Source: Desulfosporosinus metallidurans | GTDB lineage: Bacteria; Bacillota; Desulfitobacteriia; Desulfitobacteriales; Desulfitobacteriaceae | Assembly: GCF_001936615.1 (NCBI RefSeq) | Contig: NZ_MLBF01000007.1 | Coordinates: 62,001-126,000, forward strand | Direction: 5' to 3' | DNA length: 64,000 bases | Part shown: positions 35,815 to 44,719 of the stretch, piece by piece | Layout of the letters: each line of letters begins with the position of its first letter | How positions within the stretch are numbered: position 1 is the stretch's first letter | Made by a program: the position numbers and the translations under genes | The notes under the pieces: generated by a model | What the model saw: only the letters and a program-made list of their open reading frames with translations | Database searches by the model: none | Told to the model about the DNA's origin: nothing

Positions 35815-37587
35815 CTAGAAAAACGTTTTATTTTCACCAATGTTATAATCTTTAATTTTACGATAGAGGGTTGCCCTGCTTATCCCCAGTAATTTTGCCG
35901 CATCATCCTTATGTCCCTCTGCATCAACTAGAGTTAGGGCCTTCATGATCGCTTCCCGCTCTAAGATTTTTAGGTTTAGGGACAAGTTTTTCGCTTCTAT
36001 TTCGGCTTTAGGTTCCGTTTTGACCCGTTTGGGCAGTATATCAGGCGTAATATTATCCTCCCCTACCACCATTGTAACGCAGTACTCTATGACATTACCC
36101 ATTTCTCGAACATTACCTGGCCAAGGGTAATGGGTTAGGATTTCAATTGCTTCTGGCGTGATTCCTCTGACCACTTTGTCGGTTACCGTCGAATAATGAT
36201 CTAAATAGAATTGAATCAAGATGGGGATATCCTCTTGACGTTCACGAAGCGGCGGAATCGTTAAAGGAATTACATTTAAACGATAAAAGAGATCTTCTCT
36301 AAACTCACCCGATTTTACCATTTCATCTAAATCTCGATGGGTTGCGGCAATCACACGTACATCCAAGGGGATTGAGCGGTTACTACCAACACGTTCAACT
36401 CTTCTTTCTTGCAAGACTCTTAGGATTTTAACCTGTAAATGAAGTGGCATGTCGCCTATTTCATCTAAAAATATGGTACCATTGTGCGCCAGTTCAAATT
36501 TCCCTAGTTTTCCACCCCGTCTAGCACCCGTAAACGACCCCTCTTCATAGCCGAATAATTCGCTCTCCAGGAGATTTTCAGGTATGGCACCGCAATTTAT
36601 AGCAATGAACGCATGCCCTTTTCGATTACTGCTCTGATGAATCGCACGAGCCAACAGTTCTTTTCCTGTTCCGCTCTCTCCTTGAATCAAGAGCGTCGCC
36701 TTACTGGGGGCCACGCGCAAGGCCATGGTTTTTAACTCATTCATCTTGGAAGAATTTCCGATAATCTGTGAAAAGTGAGTTTCAATCTCGCTAACGGTGG
36801 CTTCTTTAACTAACTTCTTAATTTGCTGAATATCCTTTAAAGTGACAACAGCACCTTCAAAACTACCATTATTTGTAATAGGAACAACATCACAATAAAG
36901 CTGGGTAGCAACCCTCTTCCCCTGGATGGGACCCGAAAATGTTTCCCCTCGTTCAACGGCTTTCCACAGTTTTTTATCATCCAACAATTGATATAACGCC
37001 TGTTCTTGCTCAGCATCAATATCCAGCAATTTGCCTGCATGCGTATTAAAATGCGTCACTTGCTGTTGATCATTTATCAATAAAATTCCATCGTGCAAGA
37101 GATTCAGCACCGTCAACAATTGATTGGTCAGTAGTTCTCGTTCGTGGTTTTGCTGATTTTCAACGACTTTTCCCACTAAAAGGTCCGCCATCTTCTCCAG
37201 AAAGAGCAGCAAGGATTGCTTGTTATCCATTAGTCGTTTTGTTTGTTCCTCATCAAAGCTAACTAGGCCAATAACCCCAATAATTTGATCTTCAGAACGT
37301 ATGGGTATAGCTACTTCTGCATATTCCAAGCAGTTTCCGCGGCATGGACAAGGCTGACAGAGTTCATTAAATCCGGGATTGTCGATAATAACTGGCACCC
37401 CGGTTTTCATCACATGTCCGTATACAAAACCATCATCCATTGGGTAACCGCAACGACTCTTATACTTACCCGTCCCCGCAACACGTATAAGATCGGCATC
37501 TGCGATCTCAACTTCAATCTTTAGTGCTGCTGCGATAGCATCTGCGGTTTGTTGTACTGTACTCTTTATGTCGCGCAGGTTATACAT
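35815..37587 (-). CDS. ygeV: YgeV-like sigma-54-dependent activator (regulator 1)
   Basis: A 590-residue enhancer-binding protein. A GAF-like sensor (~1-130) has IEVEIADADLIRVAGTGKY and a Cys cluster CQPCPCRGNC. A PAS domain (~150-260) follows. The AAA+ domain (~275-510) has GESGTGKE (Walker A), GSFTGARRGGKLGKFELA and DEIGDMPLHLQ (Walker B). The Fis-type helix-turn-helix at the end is AAKLLGISRATLYRKIKDYN. The sigma-54 contact loop is GSFTGA, a variant of GAFTGA. It sits between dpaL and the ygeY sigma-54 promoter, like ygeV next to ygeW in E. coli, so it probably activates these units when a purine-derived signal is sensed. No terminator was seen between it and the ygeY promoter. Confidence 0.9.
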   Translation of the reverse strand: MYNLRDIKSTVQQTADAIAAALKIEVEIADADLIRVAGTGKYKSRCGYPMDDGFVYGHVMKTGVPVIIDNPGFNELCQPCPCRGNCLEYAEVAIPIRSEDQIIGVIGLVSFDEEQTKRLMDNKQSLLLFLEKMADLLVGKVVENQQNHERELLTNQLLTVLNLLHDGILLINDQQQVTHFNTHAGKLLDIDAEQEQALYQLLDDKKLWKAVERGETFSGPIQGKRVATQLYCDVVPITNNGSFEGAVVTLKDIQQIKKLVKEATVSEIETHFSQIIGNSSKMNELKTMALRVAPSKATLLIQGESGTGKELLARAIHQSSNRKGHAFIAINCGAIPENLLESELFGYEEGSFTGARRGGKLGKFELAHNGTIFLDEIGDMPLHLQVKILRVLQERRVERVGSNRSIPLDVRVIAATHRDLDEMVKSGEFREDLFYRLNVIPLTIPPLRERQEDIPILIQFYLDHYSTVTDKVVRGITPEAIEILTHYPWPGNVREMGNVIEYCVTMVVGEDNITPDILPKRVKTEPKAEIEAKNLSLNLKILEREAIMKALTLVDAEGHKDDAAKLLGISRATLYRKIKDYNIGENKTFF

Positions 37588-37636
37588 GCTTTCCCCCTCA
37601 AATCTTTAGCTATAACTTTATTATATACAACTCTTT

Positions 37637-37653
37637 GTCTCATTTCGATACTA
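37637..37653. promoter_or_regulatory. Class 1 dyad site upstream of regulator 1
   Basis: TGTCTCA-TTT-CGATACT resembles the two sites in front of ygeY. About 50 bases before the regulator start, it suggests autoregulation. Confidence 0.4.
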
Positions 37654-37703
37654 AATACAAAGATAGGTGAAAAAAGAGAAAGTATGTTAAATTTTTAAAA
37701 AAA

Positions 37704-37734
37704 GAAGCACCTTTCTCCAACGAAACTGTGCTTC
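37704..37734 (-). terminator. Rho-independent terminator of dpaL
   Basis: GAAGCAC...GTGCTTC followed by TTTTTTTAAAAAT on the minus strand, about 57 bases past the dpaL stop. It isolates dpaL from the regulator gene. Confidence 0.8.
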
Positions 37735-37790
37735 ATAATAAACTATTTGTGATCCCTCAAAAAGTACAACTTCAAATGGTATACCCTTGA

Positions 37791-39014
37791 TTATCGGCCT
37801 GTTGACGGTAATTCCCCGTCCCACACAATGCTGCGATATTTATAGGGATCGGTATTTCCTTCGGTGTTAAAGATCAAAATCTGAGATTTTTCATTCAGTT
37901 GAAGCGCTTCCCGCGCATCTTTGAAGGCTTGATCTTTCAAAAGCGAACTAAGCAACCCGGCTGTCACTGCGCCTGATTCACCGGAAATTACTTTCGGATC
38001 GCCAAGCAGAGGATTGGCCAAAACTCTCATTCCCCTTGCAGCGACCCAGTCGGGAGAAGATACAAACATATTGCTGTAATCCCGCAAAATATTCCAGCCA
38101 ATGAGATTGGGTTCTCCACAGGCCAGCCCGGCCATAATCGTTGACATATCTCCACCAACCACCCGCGGTTTACCATCCCTAGCAAGAGCCGATTTGTACA
38201 AGCAATCCGCTTTATTGGCTTCTACTATCACAGTTTTGGGACGATCAGCTTTAAACAAAGATGCAAAATAACCCTGCACAGACCCAGCTAAGGCTCCGAC
38301 CCCTGCCTGAACAAAAATATGGGTCGGTTTCTCCACACCCAAGTTATTCATCTCTTCTAAGGCCTCAGCCGACATTGTCCCGTAGCCTTGCATAATCCAG
38401 CTTGGAATTTCCTCATACCCTTCCCAGGACGTATCTTGTACAACTATCCAACCATTTTTTTCAGCCTCGACAGCTGTCATCCGTACAGCATCATCGTAAT
38501 TTAAATCAGTAATTGACGCTTCCGCGCCCTCCTCCCTAATTTTTTCTAAACGGAACTGAGAAGATCCCTTCGGCATATAGACTACAGATTTTTGGCGCAA
38601 TTGCCGAGCGGTCCAAGCGATTCCCCGACCATGATTCCCGTCCGTCGTGGTGGCAAAGGTGATGTCCCCTAATTGTTTCTTAACCTCGGGTGAAGTGAGA
38701 ACATCGAAAGGTAGCTCACTAATATCTTTGTTGAGTCGCTTCGCTAAGTATCTTCCGATCGCGTACGAACCCCCTAAAGCCTTAAAGGCATTCAAACCAA
38801 AACGAAAAGACTCATCTTTGACAAAGATCCCGCCTACACCATAATTCATGGCAAGTTTCTGAAGTGAACGCAAAGGGGTAGGCTCGTAATCAGGGAACGT
38901 CGAGTGAAATTTCCTCGCTTTATCTATTTCAAGTTCACTAAAAAGCTCGGTCGAAACACCGTCTCCATAGTTTTTAAGCATGTTGTTCTCTATCCATTTG
39001 ATTTCTTCATTCAT
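37791..39014 (-). CDS. dpaL: 2,3-diaminopropionate ammonia-lyase (YgeX/DpaL)
   Basis: A 407-residue fold-type II PLP enzyme converting 2,3-diaminopropionate to pyruvate and two ammonia. The PLP Lys is in KDESFRFGLNAFKALGGSYA, TTDGNHGRGIAW is the phosphate/substrate loop, and VQAGVGALAGSVQGYFASL the Gly-rich loop, with SGESGAVTAGLL near the end. Length is normal for DpaL (about 400). Start: ATG at 39014 behind AGGAGCGGATTAATT; the in-frame start at 39065 is unsupported. Its own sigma-54 promoter and terminator make it a single-gene unit. Confidence 0.92.
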   Translation of the reverse strand: MNEEIKWIENNMLKNYGDGVSTELFSELEIDKARKFHSTFPDYEPTPLRSLQKLAMNYGVGGIFVKDESFRFGLNAFKALGGSYAIGRYLAKRLNKDISELPFDVLTSPEVKKQLGDITFATTTDGNHGRGIAWTARQLRQKSVVYMPKGSSQFRLEKIREEGAEASITDLNYDDAVRMTAVEAEKNGWIVVQDTSWEGYEEIPSWIMQGYGTMSAEALEEMNNLGVEKPTHIFVQAGVGALAGSVQGYFASLFKADRPKTVIVEANKADCLYKSALARDGKPRVVGGDMSTIMAGLACGEPNLIGWNILRDYSNMFVSSPDWVAARGMRVLANPLLGDPKVISGESGAVTAGLLSSLLKDQAFKDAREALQLNEKSQILIFNTEGNTDPYKYRSIVWDGELPSTGR

Positions 39015-39158
39015 AATTAATCCGCTCCTATTCCTAGATATTGTGCGACCAAAATAATCTTTCAATACAGTATCAAAAAAACAATTTCTTGTTTTACCTT
39101 TTAGCTCTATATCTCCCCCTAAACGAATTGATTGACCTCAACTTTCGGTAATACTTAA

Positions 39159-39174
39159 TGCAATTATTGTGCCA
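39159..39174 (-). promoter_or_regulatory. Sigma-54 promoter of dpaL
   Basis: Minus strand TGGCACA-ATAA-TTGCA: both boxes and the spacing fit. It lies about 145 bases before the dpaL start. Clear dyad activator sites were not found upstream. Confidence 0.82.
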
Positions 39175-39210
39175 ACAATTCGAGCTGCAAGATCAATGCA
39201 AACAACCCAT

Positions 39211-39235
39211 AAAAAAGTAGCCCTCGAAGGGCCAC
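39211..39235 (-). terminator. Terminator upstream of the dpaL promoter
   Basis: GTGGCCCTTCGAGGGCTAC followed by TTTTTTATGGG on the minus strand. It would stop minus-strand read-through from the sulfate exporter side before it reaches dpaL. Confidence 0.7.
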
Positions 39236-39344
39236 CATACAAGCCATACATTGTATACCTAATTCGAGAATTTAAGAAACTTGCAATCCCTTCAACAAAG
39301 TGGTTATCATAGGAAGAGAGAAGTGTTTACTAAGGGAGCGATTC

Positions 39345-39641
39345 ATGATGGAATTAATTGAATGGGTAAAAATACAGACTCTCTATGATTCTGAGAAGCA
39401 AGCGTTAAAAACTGCCAATATTGTTGCTACAACCGAAGCAAGGTTAGCCAATCAACAACGCGGACCCCAGTATGAAATCGAGACCCAGGTAGAGCAAATC
39501 GACGAAAAATGGCAGGTGTTCTGGCGCAAAGTATTTATTGGTAACAAAACAGGCTGTAGCGGAGGATGCGAATCTTGCAACGACAGCGAGCAAATGCCTA
39601 AGAAAAACAAAGGCAAGGTGATACCTTTTAGAAAACCATAA
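39345..39641 (+). CDS. Hypothetical 98-residue protein with a C-terminal Cys cluster
   Basis: Not recognised. ATG ATG behind TAAGGGAGCGATTC; a short N-terminal helix; a middle KWQVFWRKVF; then CSGGCESC (C-x3-C-x2-C), which could bind a metal; and a basic tail ending VIPFRKP. It is a rare plus-strand gene in this part of the window, followed by a good terminator. There is no signal peptide or membrane segment. Confidence 0.6.
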   Translation: MMELIEWVKIQTLYDSEKQALKTANIVATTEARLANQQRGPQYEIETQVEQIDEKWQVFWRKVFIGNKTGCSGGCESCNDSEQMPKKNKGKVIPFRKP

Positions 39642-39649
39642 CTTTAAGC

Positions 39650-39690
39650 AAAACACCGCCATCACAACATAGTGCCGAAGACGGTGTTTT
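39650..39690. terminator. Bidirectional terminator between convergent small genes
   Basis: AAAACACCG...CGGTGTTTT with T-runs on both sides, immediately after the 98-residue plus-strand gene and at the end of the sulfate exporter transcript on the minus strand. Confidence 0.75.
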
Positions 39691-39709
39691 TATCTCTACC
39701 CAGCCTGCC

Positions 39710-39850
39710 TCAGCGGACAAGTTGTTTGCAAGTTGCAGAAGTTACATCCTCAATCGCTGTTCCGATGGTTGTCGAGATTAAGAGCATCTTTTCAGCTGTT
39801 CTAGCTACCTTGGGAAGAAGATTGCTCAAAAACTTAAATCCTTGCACCAT
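39710..39850 (-). CDS. Possible 46-residue small protein
   Basis: ATG at 39850 encodes a helical peptide (MVQGFKFLSNLLPKVARTAE, then KMLLISTTIGTAIEDV and a Cys). Upstream AAAGGG is 13 bases away, a weak site. It is the last possible gene of the sulfate exporter transcript, before the terminator. It may be real or chance. Confidence 0.3.
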   Translation of the reverse strand: MVQGFKFLSNLLPKVARTAEKMLLISTTIGTAIEDVTSATCKQLVR

Positions 39851-39890
39851 TATTTAGGATTGACCCTTTAATGTACCCCTCATGATCTTA

Positions 39891-40067
39891 TCATTTAAGC
39901 ACACCAAAGATTACTATAAAGATAGCCAGTAATGCCAAACCCAACCCTAAACTATAGGAGATAAGTTTTTTCTCAATAGGGAGCAAATCATACCATTCAT
40001 CAACTTCGAGCGTTGCCTGAACATCTATTGTTGGCTGCCCTGTTTTATTGGATTGTTCTTTTGCCAT
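39891..40067 (-). CDS. 58-residue single-pass membrane protein
   Basis: Not recognised. ATG at 40067 behind GGGGAGGTCTGAAAAT. The N-terminal half is polar (TIDVQATLEVDEWYDLLPIE), then comes one membrane helix (SLGLGLALLAIFIVIFGVLK) at the C-terminus. It starts 41 bases after the stop of the sulfate exporter family gene in the same direction. It could be a small accessory subunit of that transporter; this is inference from position. Confidence 0.65.
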   Translation of the reverse strand: MAKEQSNKTGQPTIDVQATLEVDEWYDLLPIEKKLISYSLGLGLALLAIFIVIFGVLK

Positions 40068-40108
40068 ATTTTCAGACCTCCCCTTGTCACGTTTAAAACT
40101 GTTCTTAG

Positions 40109-41590
40109 CTAGCCGCCGATGATCGGCGGTGTAATACCATGGTAGAAAATCCAGGAAACAAACAAGCCAACCCAGAGTATGAAGCCAAACAGGCAGACAG
40201 CATACACCCCTACAATACGACCCATACCAGCGGCCCAGAGTTTACGTACGTTGGTAACCAAACCAATAGAGAAGAAACATAACGCAAAGAAAAATGTCCT
40301 CAAAGCGTTCGCCTGGTCTGAGCCTGCAGTCGCCGCCTTAACGATACTAGGATTATTCAAGCCCATCACCAGTAGGATCAAGAAAGTCAAAACAAAACCA
40401 ATCACGAATTTTGGGAAACGCTCCCAGATCTCTCCCGCTGAAACCTTGCTACCTGCGTTTGGGGTCTTAGTTTTATCAATCCGGAAAACAGACCAGATGA
40501 CCGCCAAGACAAATGCCCACACGCCGATAAAGACATCAATAAAGACTTTAGTGGTGGTCGCTGCCATCAGGATCCAGCCTTCTTGCCAATTAATCCCTAG
40601 TTCTTTCAGCGCCTTGGCTCGGATCAGCGAATCTGTGATCGCACCGCTAGCTACAGCCCCACCGTCGCTCTTCACTGCCAAGCCCATCCATGCGCCGGCT
40701 ACCATTGGTTCGCGAAACAGCCAAGACTGAGCAAGCCAAGGTAAAAAGAGCAGCTCTACAGCTACAAATACAATAATGACAGCAGACAAAACAACCGGAA
40801 TCATTTGTCGGGCTCGAATTGCTCCGCCAGTGGCGATGGCAGCCGCAACCCCACAGATGGAGATACCCGAAGCCAGGGGAGCAGCCCATTCCGGTGTGAA
40901 TTTAAAGTATTTGCGCGAAATGAAATACACTATTGGCCAATATATTAAGTATGCCTCGACCACAGCGCAAAGTCCCCGGATAATCACCGTACTGGCCAGT
41001 CCTAGAGCGCCCACCGTCTTTATACCAATGGCCGCACCCAAGATTACAATACCGGTTTTAATGAACCATTCGGGCTTTGCTGCCTCTTCCAGGAACTTAG
41101 CAAAGCCAAGGAAAAAGTTTCCTATAATAAGTCCGATAATCATGGCAAAAACAAAGCCCATCTCTCCCAAGCTCAAAGACCAGGGAATTTTGAGACTGGC
41201 TTGTTTGTCGGGAGTGGCAGCAATGAAAGCGTTGTTACCCAATAACAGGCAGCTAAAGGTAATCCAGTAAATGATACTGAAACCAACGAGATATTTTACG
41301 GGCTTTGCGCCCATAGCCACCGCGCCGACAGTGGTGATTACTAGCAAGAATAGATAGGTTAACAAGGCTGCATTAATGCCCGACATACTTTGAAAGGTTT
41401 TAGACACTGGCGCTAGTGCTTTGGACGTGTCTATCCAGACATTGAATTTGACTACCCATCCCAGCAGATCTATCCCGATAACGGGACCCAGACTCAGTAC
41501 AAAGACAAACAACCCAAGCCAGACTGCCCACCAATCTTCACTTTTGAGCACTGACTTTTTCTGAAAAAGCCCATTTCCTTCCGCAATCAT
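40109..41590 (-). CDS. YeiH-like putative sulfate exporter family transporter
   Basis: A 493-residue membrane protein with about 11-13 segments. The YeiH (Cons_hypoth698) family parts are GFAKFLEEAAKPEWFIKTGI, VILGAAIGIKTVGALG, SGISICGVAAAIATGGAIRA and AVKSDGGAVASGAITDSLI. YeiH proteins are often called sulfate exporters, but the cargo is not well proven. Length is larger than typical ~340-residue members because of an extra N-terminal region of about 120 residues. I chose the ATG at 41590 behind AAAGGGTGAAAAAC. A 58-residue membrane protein gene follows. Confidence 0.8.
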   Translation of the reverse strand: MIAEGNGLFQKKSVLKSEDWWAVWLGLFVFVLSLGPVIGIDLLGWVVKFNVWIDTSKALAPVSKTFQSMSGINAALLTYLFLLVITTVGAVAMGAKPVKYLVGFSIIYWITFSCLLLGNNAFIAATPDKQASLKIPWSLSLGEMGFVFAMIIGLIIGNFFLGFAKFLEEAAKPEWFIKTGIVILGAAIGIKTVGALGLASTVIIRGLCAVVEAYLIYWPIVYFISRKYFKFTPEWAAPLASGISICGVAAAIATGGAIRARQMIPVVLSAVIIVFVAVELLFLPWLAQSWLFREPMVAGAWMGLAVKSDGGAVASGAITDSLIRAKALKELGINWQEGWILMAATTTKVFIDVFIGVWAFVLAVIWSVFRIDKTKTPNAGSKVSAGEIWERFPKFVIGFVLTFLILLVMGLNNPSIVKAATAGSDQANALRTFFFALCFFSIGLVTNVRKLWAAGMGRIVGVYAVCLFGFILWVGLFVSWIFYHGITPPIIGG

Positions 41591-41812
41591 GTTTTTCACC
41601 CTTTCTTCCGATAATTAAAAGCCACAGCCTATTTGGCTTTGCTAAGCCGTCTTTCCACCTCCTTACCATTCTTTTATTCTGTATATTGAGAAATATAACA
41701 AGCTTTGATGAGGACACATAAAGAAAACCTGGCTTACGCCTAGCCACAGGCGCCGGCGGAAGTCTTTGAACTTATCCACCCGAAACTTATACTTTCTGAC
41801 TTGGTATTATAA

Positions 41813-44500
41813 TTAGGCGATCATTTCATTTTGTTCCTGCCCCTTAACACGAATAGGAAAAAATACAAAGAATGTTGTCCCTCTAGGACTAGAATCGATG
41901 TGAATCTTGGCGTTATGAGATTCTGCAATTCTGTAGCATGTTGCTAGGCCCAATCCAGTTCCATTGTCTTTAGTAGTAAAGAAAGGGGTGCCTAACTTAT
42001 TGAGATCTTCTGATGGAATACCACATCCTTCATCCTCAATCGCCAGCACTACCTTATCATCCTCTACATAACTTTTAATGGTCAGGCAACCTCTCTCCTC
42101 CATTGCTTCAAGCCCATTACGGATCAAATTAAGAATCAGTTGGGAGATTTCTTTTCCATTAAGTTTCAGGTCGGAAATCTCTCCCGGAATGAAAAGAATC
42201 TGTTTATTTTGAGTAAAAGCGTCCGCTTCTAATAGTGGGTATAAATTATTTAGAATGTCGTTGAGGTTTTGGGATTTTAGTTCAGTTTGTTTTGTCCGAG
42301 CCAGGGAGAGAAATTCTGTAATAATCGAGTTTGCACGATCTAGTTCCGAAATCATCAGCTCGAAGGTAGATTTCTGAGCTACATAATCAGGTTTTGCGCC
42401 CAACAGTTGGAGATAACCACGCACCGTGGTCATGGGATTCCTTATTTCATGACCGATTCCAGCAGCCAATTGCCCCACAAGGTTAAGACTGTCAAGTCTA
42501 GCTATTTCGTTTGCTGCTATTTTCTGGCTTGTAATATCTCGAAAAAAACAGATCAGTCCACTTTCTGATGGGTAGAGACTTATCTCGAACCATTTGTTAC
42601 CTGAAGTTTGGCAAATATTTTCATACGTAACTGGCCTCTTTTCGCTCATTACTTCATGATAGTGTTGTAGGGCGGTTTCATTGACCCCAAATACTTCAGT
42701 GATATTTCGGCCCAACAACTCGTCACGAGATTTTCCGAAGGCTATTTCGCCTGGGTGATTTATGTAAGTGAATTGCCAGTTCCCATCAATCGCAAAAAAA
42801 CAATCTGTCATACTTTCCAGAATAGAAGCCATCTCTTCTTGAGATTTAATCAATTTCCCACTCGCTAATTTTCGTTCAGTAATATCCCTGTAATAAACGG
42901 ACAATCCAAACTTCGAGGGGAACACAGTTACTTGATACCATATGTCTTTACATAAATGACCAGGACTTTCGAACGTAATTGGTTTACAAAAATTCTTCGC
43001 CTTCTGATAATTTAGCTCGAGTAAGCTTCCTGGTATTTGGGGAATCACTTCCCATAAAACTTCACCTAAAAGCTCTTCTCGTGTTTTTAGCAATAACTCC
43101 TCTGCCTTTTTATTTACAAACGTAAACCGCCATTGATCATCTAATACATAGAAAGTGTCAGGCATATTATTGATAATATCTGCAATGAGTTGATTACTCC
43201 GGGAAAGATCCGCCTCTAATTCTAAGTGTTTGGTGAGTTGTTCCACTCTTTCCGTTTGCATTTGTTTCATTTCAGTAATGTCGTTATACGCGAACAAAAT
43301 ACATTCTTGATCGTCGATTTGTATTTTTTCGGCAGAAAGAATAACCGAACCTTTAGGACCGTATTTCGTAACTAGTGAAGTTTCAATATTTTGTACTGAC
43401 CCTACTCTCTCAAGGATTTCAATAGTCTTTTTAAATTCACTTTCGGACACACCAATCTCGATTGGTGTTTTACCAATTACATCTTCATATTCAAAACCTC
43501 TTGCTTCAAGGAAACGACGGTTAACATCAACATATCTATAGTCAGACGTCTTAATAATGGCCATCATATGGGGACCCAACTGAAAAGCTTTGGAAAATCT
43601 ATCTTTTGCTCCCCTGAGCGTTTTCTGTTCCCTTTTCCGTTCAGTTACATCGTTAACAATCGCTACACATGCGTATTCTCCGCTAGGCATCTGAAAATTA
43701 GACAAGTCAACGACAAATTGCCTTCCGTCTTCTGTAGCGATTTCTCTATGTTGTTGTTTTGTCGTATTCAGCCATGTTTTATCGTTATACAGTAATAAAT
43801 TCAGGTTTTCAATAAAAGGATAAGATTGGCCTTGCGTTTTTAGTCTTTTACTAAACAGTATTGGCCCATGGGCATCAAAAATCATTAAGTTTACTGGACT
43901 GCAGTTTATTATGGTATTCAGAATCGATGCTTTGCCAAAGAAATTATAGGTCCAGAAATAGAAGTTAAAAATTATAGTCGTTGCCAAGGGAGTAATTAAT
44001 AAAAAAGGACCAGCGACAATTCTAAGAACCATTGCTGAGCCACTCTTCCACGGGGGGATAAAAGCAATAATAAAAAGCAAAATACATGCCATGACGATGC
44101 CGATGATAAACCAAAATAATACTTTCTTTCCATTTTGGCTACTCCTCAAATGTCTACCCAAGATACTTCCAAAACAAGCAAAAACGATAATGTTGGTGAT
44201 GCCTCCCATCGAACCAGTTCCGCCCGCATAGTACCGATACAGAACGCTTATGATAGCTGCTATTGCTGCAGTTACTGGACCACCAATAAAACCGGCCATA
44301 GTCATTGTGATATGTCGGAAATCATAAAAACGACCTTCGACAACCATGATTCTACCCTTCATTACAAAAATAGTGATAAGACCGAACAAAACACCCAACA
44401 TGTAAGGAGAGTATTTTCTATTAAGTGACAAATCTATCCATATGACAAAGCCACAAAGAAATAAGACCGCAGCAACATTAATTACAAAGTTATAGTACAA
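41813..44500 (-). CDS. LytS-type membrane sensor histidine kinase with several PAS domains
   Basis: An 895-residue kinase. Six or more membrane segments in the first ~200 residues form a 5TMR-LYT-like sensor (FYDFRHITMTMAGFIGGPVT). PAS-type repeats span about 200-670. The HisKA motif is IGHEIRNPMTTVRGYLQLLG with the phospho-accepting His. The ATPase domain has NLIRNGLEAMEERG, DEGCGIP, FFTTKDNGTGLGL. There is no receiver domain and no response regulator next to it, so it may feed a phosphorelay elsewhere, for example sporulation (inference). I prefer the TTG at 44500 because GAGGTGG is five bases upstream; a GTG at 44509 is the alternative. Confidence 0.85.
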   Translation of the reverse strand: MYYNFVINVAAVLFLCGFVIWIDLSLNRKYSPYMLGVLFGLITIFVMKGRIMVVEGRFYDFRHITMTMAGFIGGPVTAAIAAIISVLYRYYAGGTGSMGGITNIIVFACFGSILGRHLRSSQNGKKVLFWFIIGIVMACILLFIIAFIPPWKSGSAMVLRIVAGPFLLITPLATTIIFNFYFWTYNFFGKASILNTIINCSPVNLMIFDAHGPILFSKRLKTQGQSYPFIENLNLLLYNDKTWLNTTKQQHREIATEDGRQFVVDLSNFQMPSGEYACVAIVNDVTERKREQKTLRGAKDRFSKAFQLGPHMMAIIKTSDYRYVDVNRRFLEARGFEYEDVIGKTPIEIGVSESEFKKTIEILERVGSVQNIETSLVTKYGPKGSVILSAEKIQIDDQECILFAYNDITEMKQMQTERVEQLTKHLELEADLSRSNQLIADIINNMPDTFYVLDDQWRFTFVNKKAEELLLKTREELLGEVLWEVIPQIPGSLLELNYQKAKNFCKPITFESPGHLCKDIWYQVTVFPSKFGLSVYYRDITERKLASGKLIKSQEEMASILESMTDCFFAIDGNWQFTYINHPGEIAFGKSRDELLGRNITEVFGVNETALQHYHEVMSEKRPVTYENICQTSGNKWFEISLYPSESGLICFFRDITSQKIAANEIARLDSLNLVGQLAAGIGHEIRNPMTTVRGYLQLLGAKPDYVAQKSTFELMISELDRANSIITEFLSLARTKQTELKSQNLNDILNNLYPLLEADAFTQNKQILFIPGEISDLKLNGKEISQLILNLIRNGLEAMEERGCLTIKSYVEDDKVVLAIEDEGCGIPSEDLNKLGTPFFTTKDNGTGLGLATCYRIAESHNAKIHIDSSPRGTTFFVFFPIRVKGQEQNEMIA

Positions 44501-44643
44501 AACAGCCACCTCATTTTGCTAACAATCTAAGTCAACTGTTTCAATTGTACCTCCAATGTTATCAGAAATTTGTCGTATTATAATAATGATTTCAGGAGTT
44601 CAGTTTATTTTAAAACAAATGTGGTCTCATTTTCTCATTAAAA

Positions 44644-44679
44644 AGAGGCAGCGGTTCCTTAGCAAGAACCGCTGCCTCT
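44644..44679 (-). terminator. Strong terminator of the PLP-enzyme gene/operon
   Basis: AGAGGCAGCGGTTC pairs with GAACCGCTGCCTCT, then TTTTTAATG on the minus strand, 41 bases past the stop of the 493-residue PLP enzyme gene. Confidence 0.88.
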
Positions 44680-44719
44680 AGACAACCTATAACCTTTCAT
44701 ATTGATAAAACCTTAAAGT

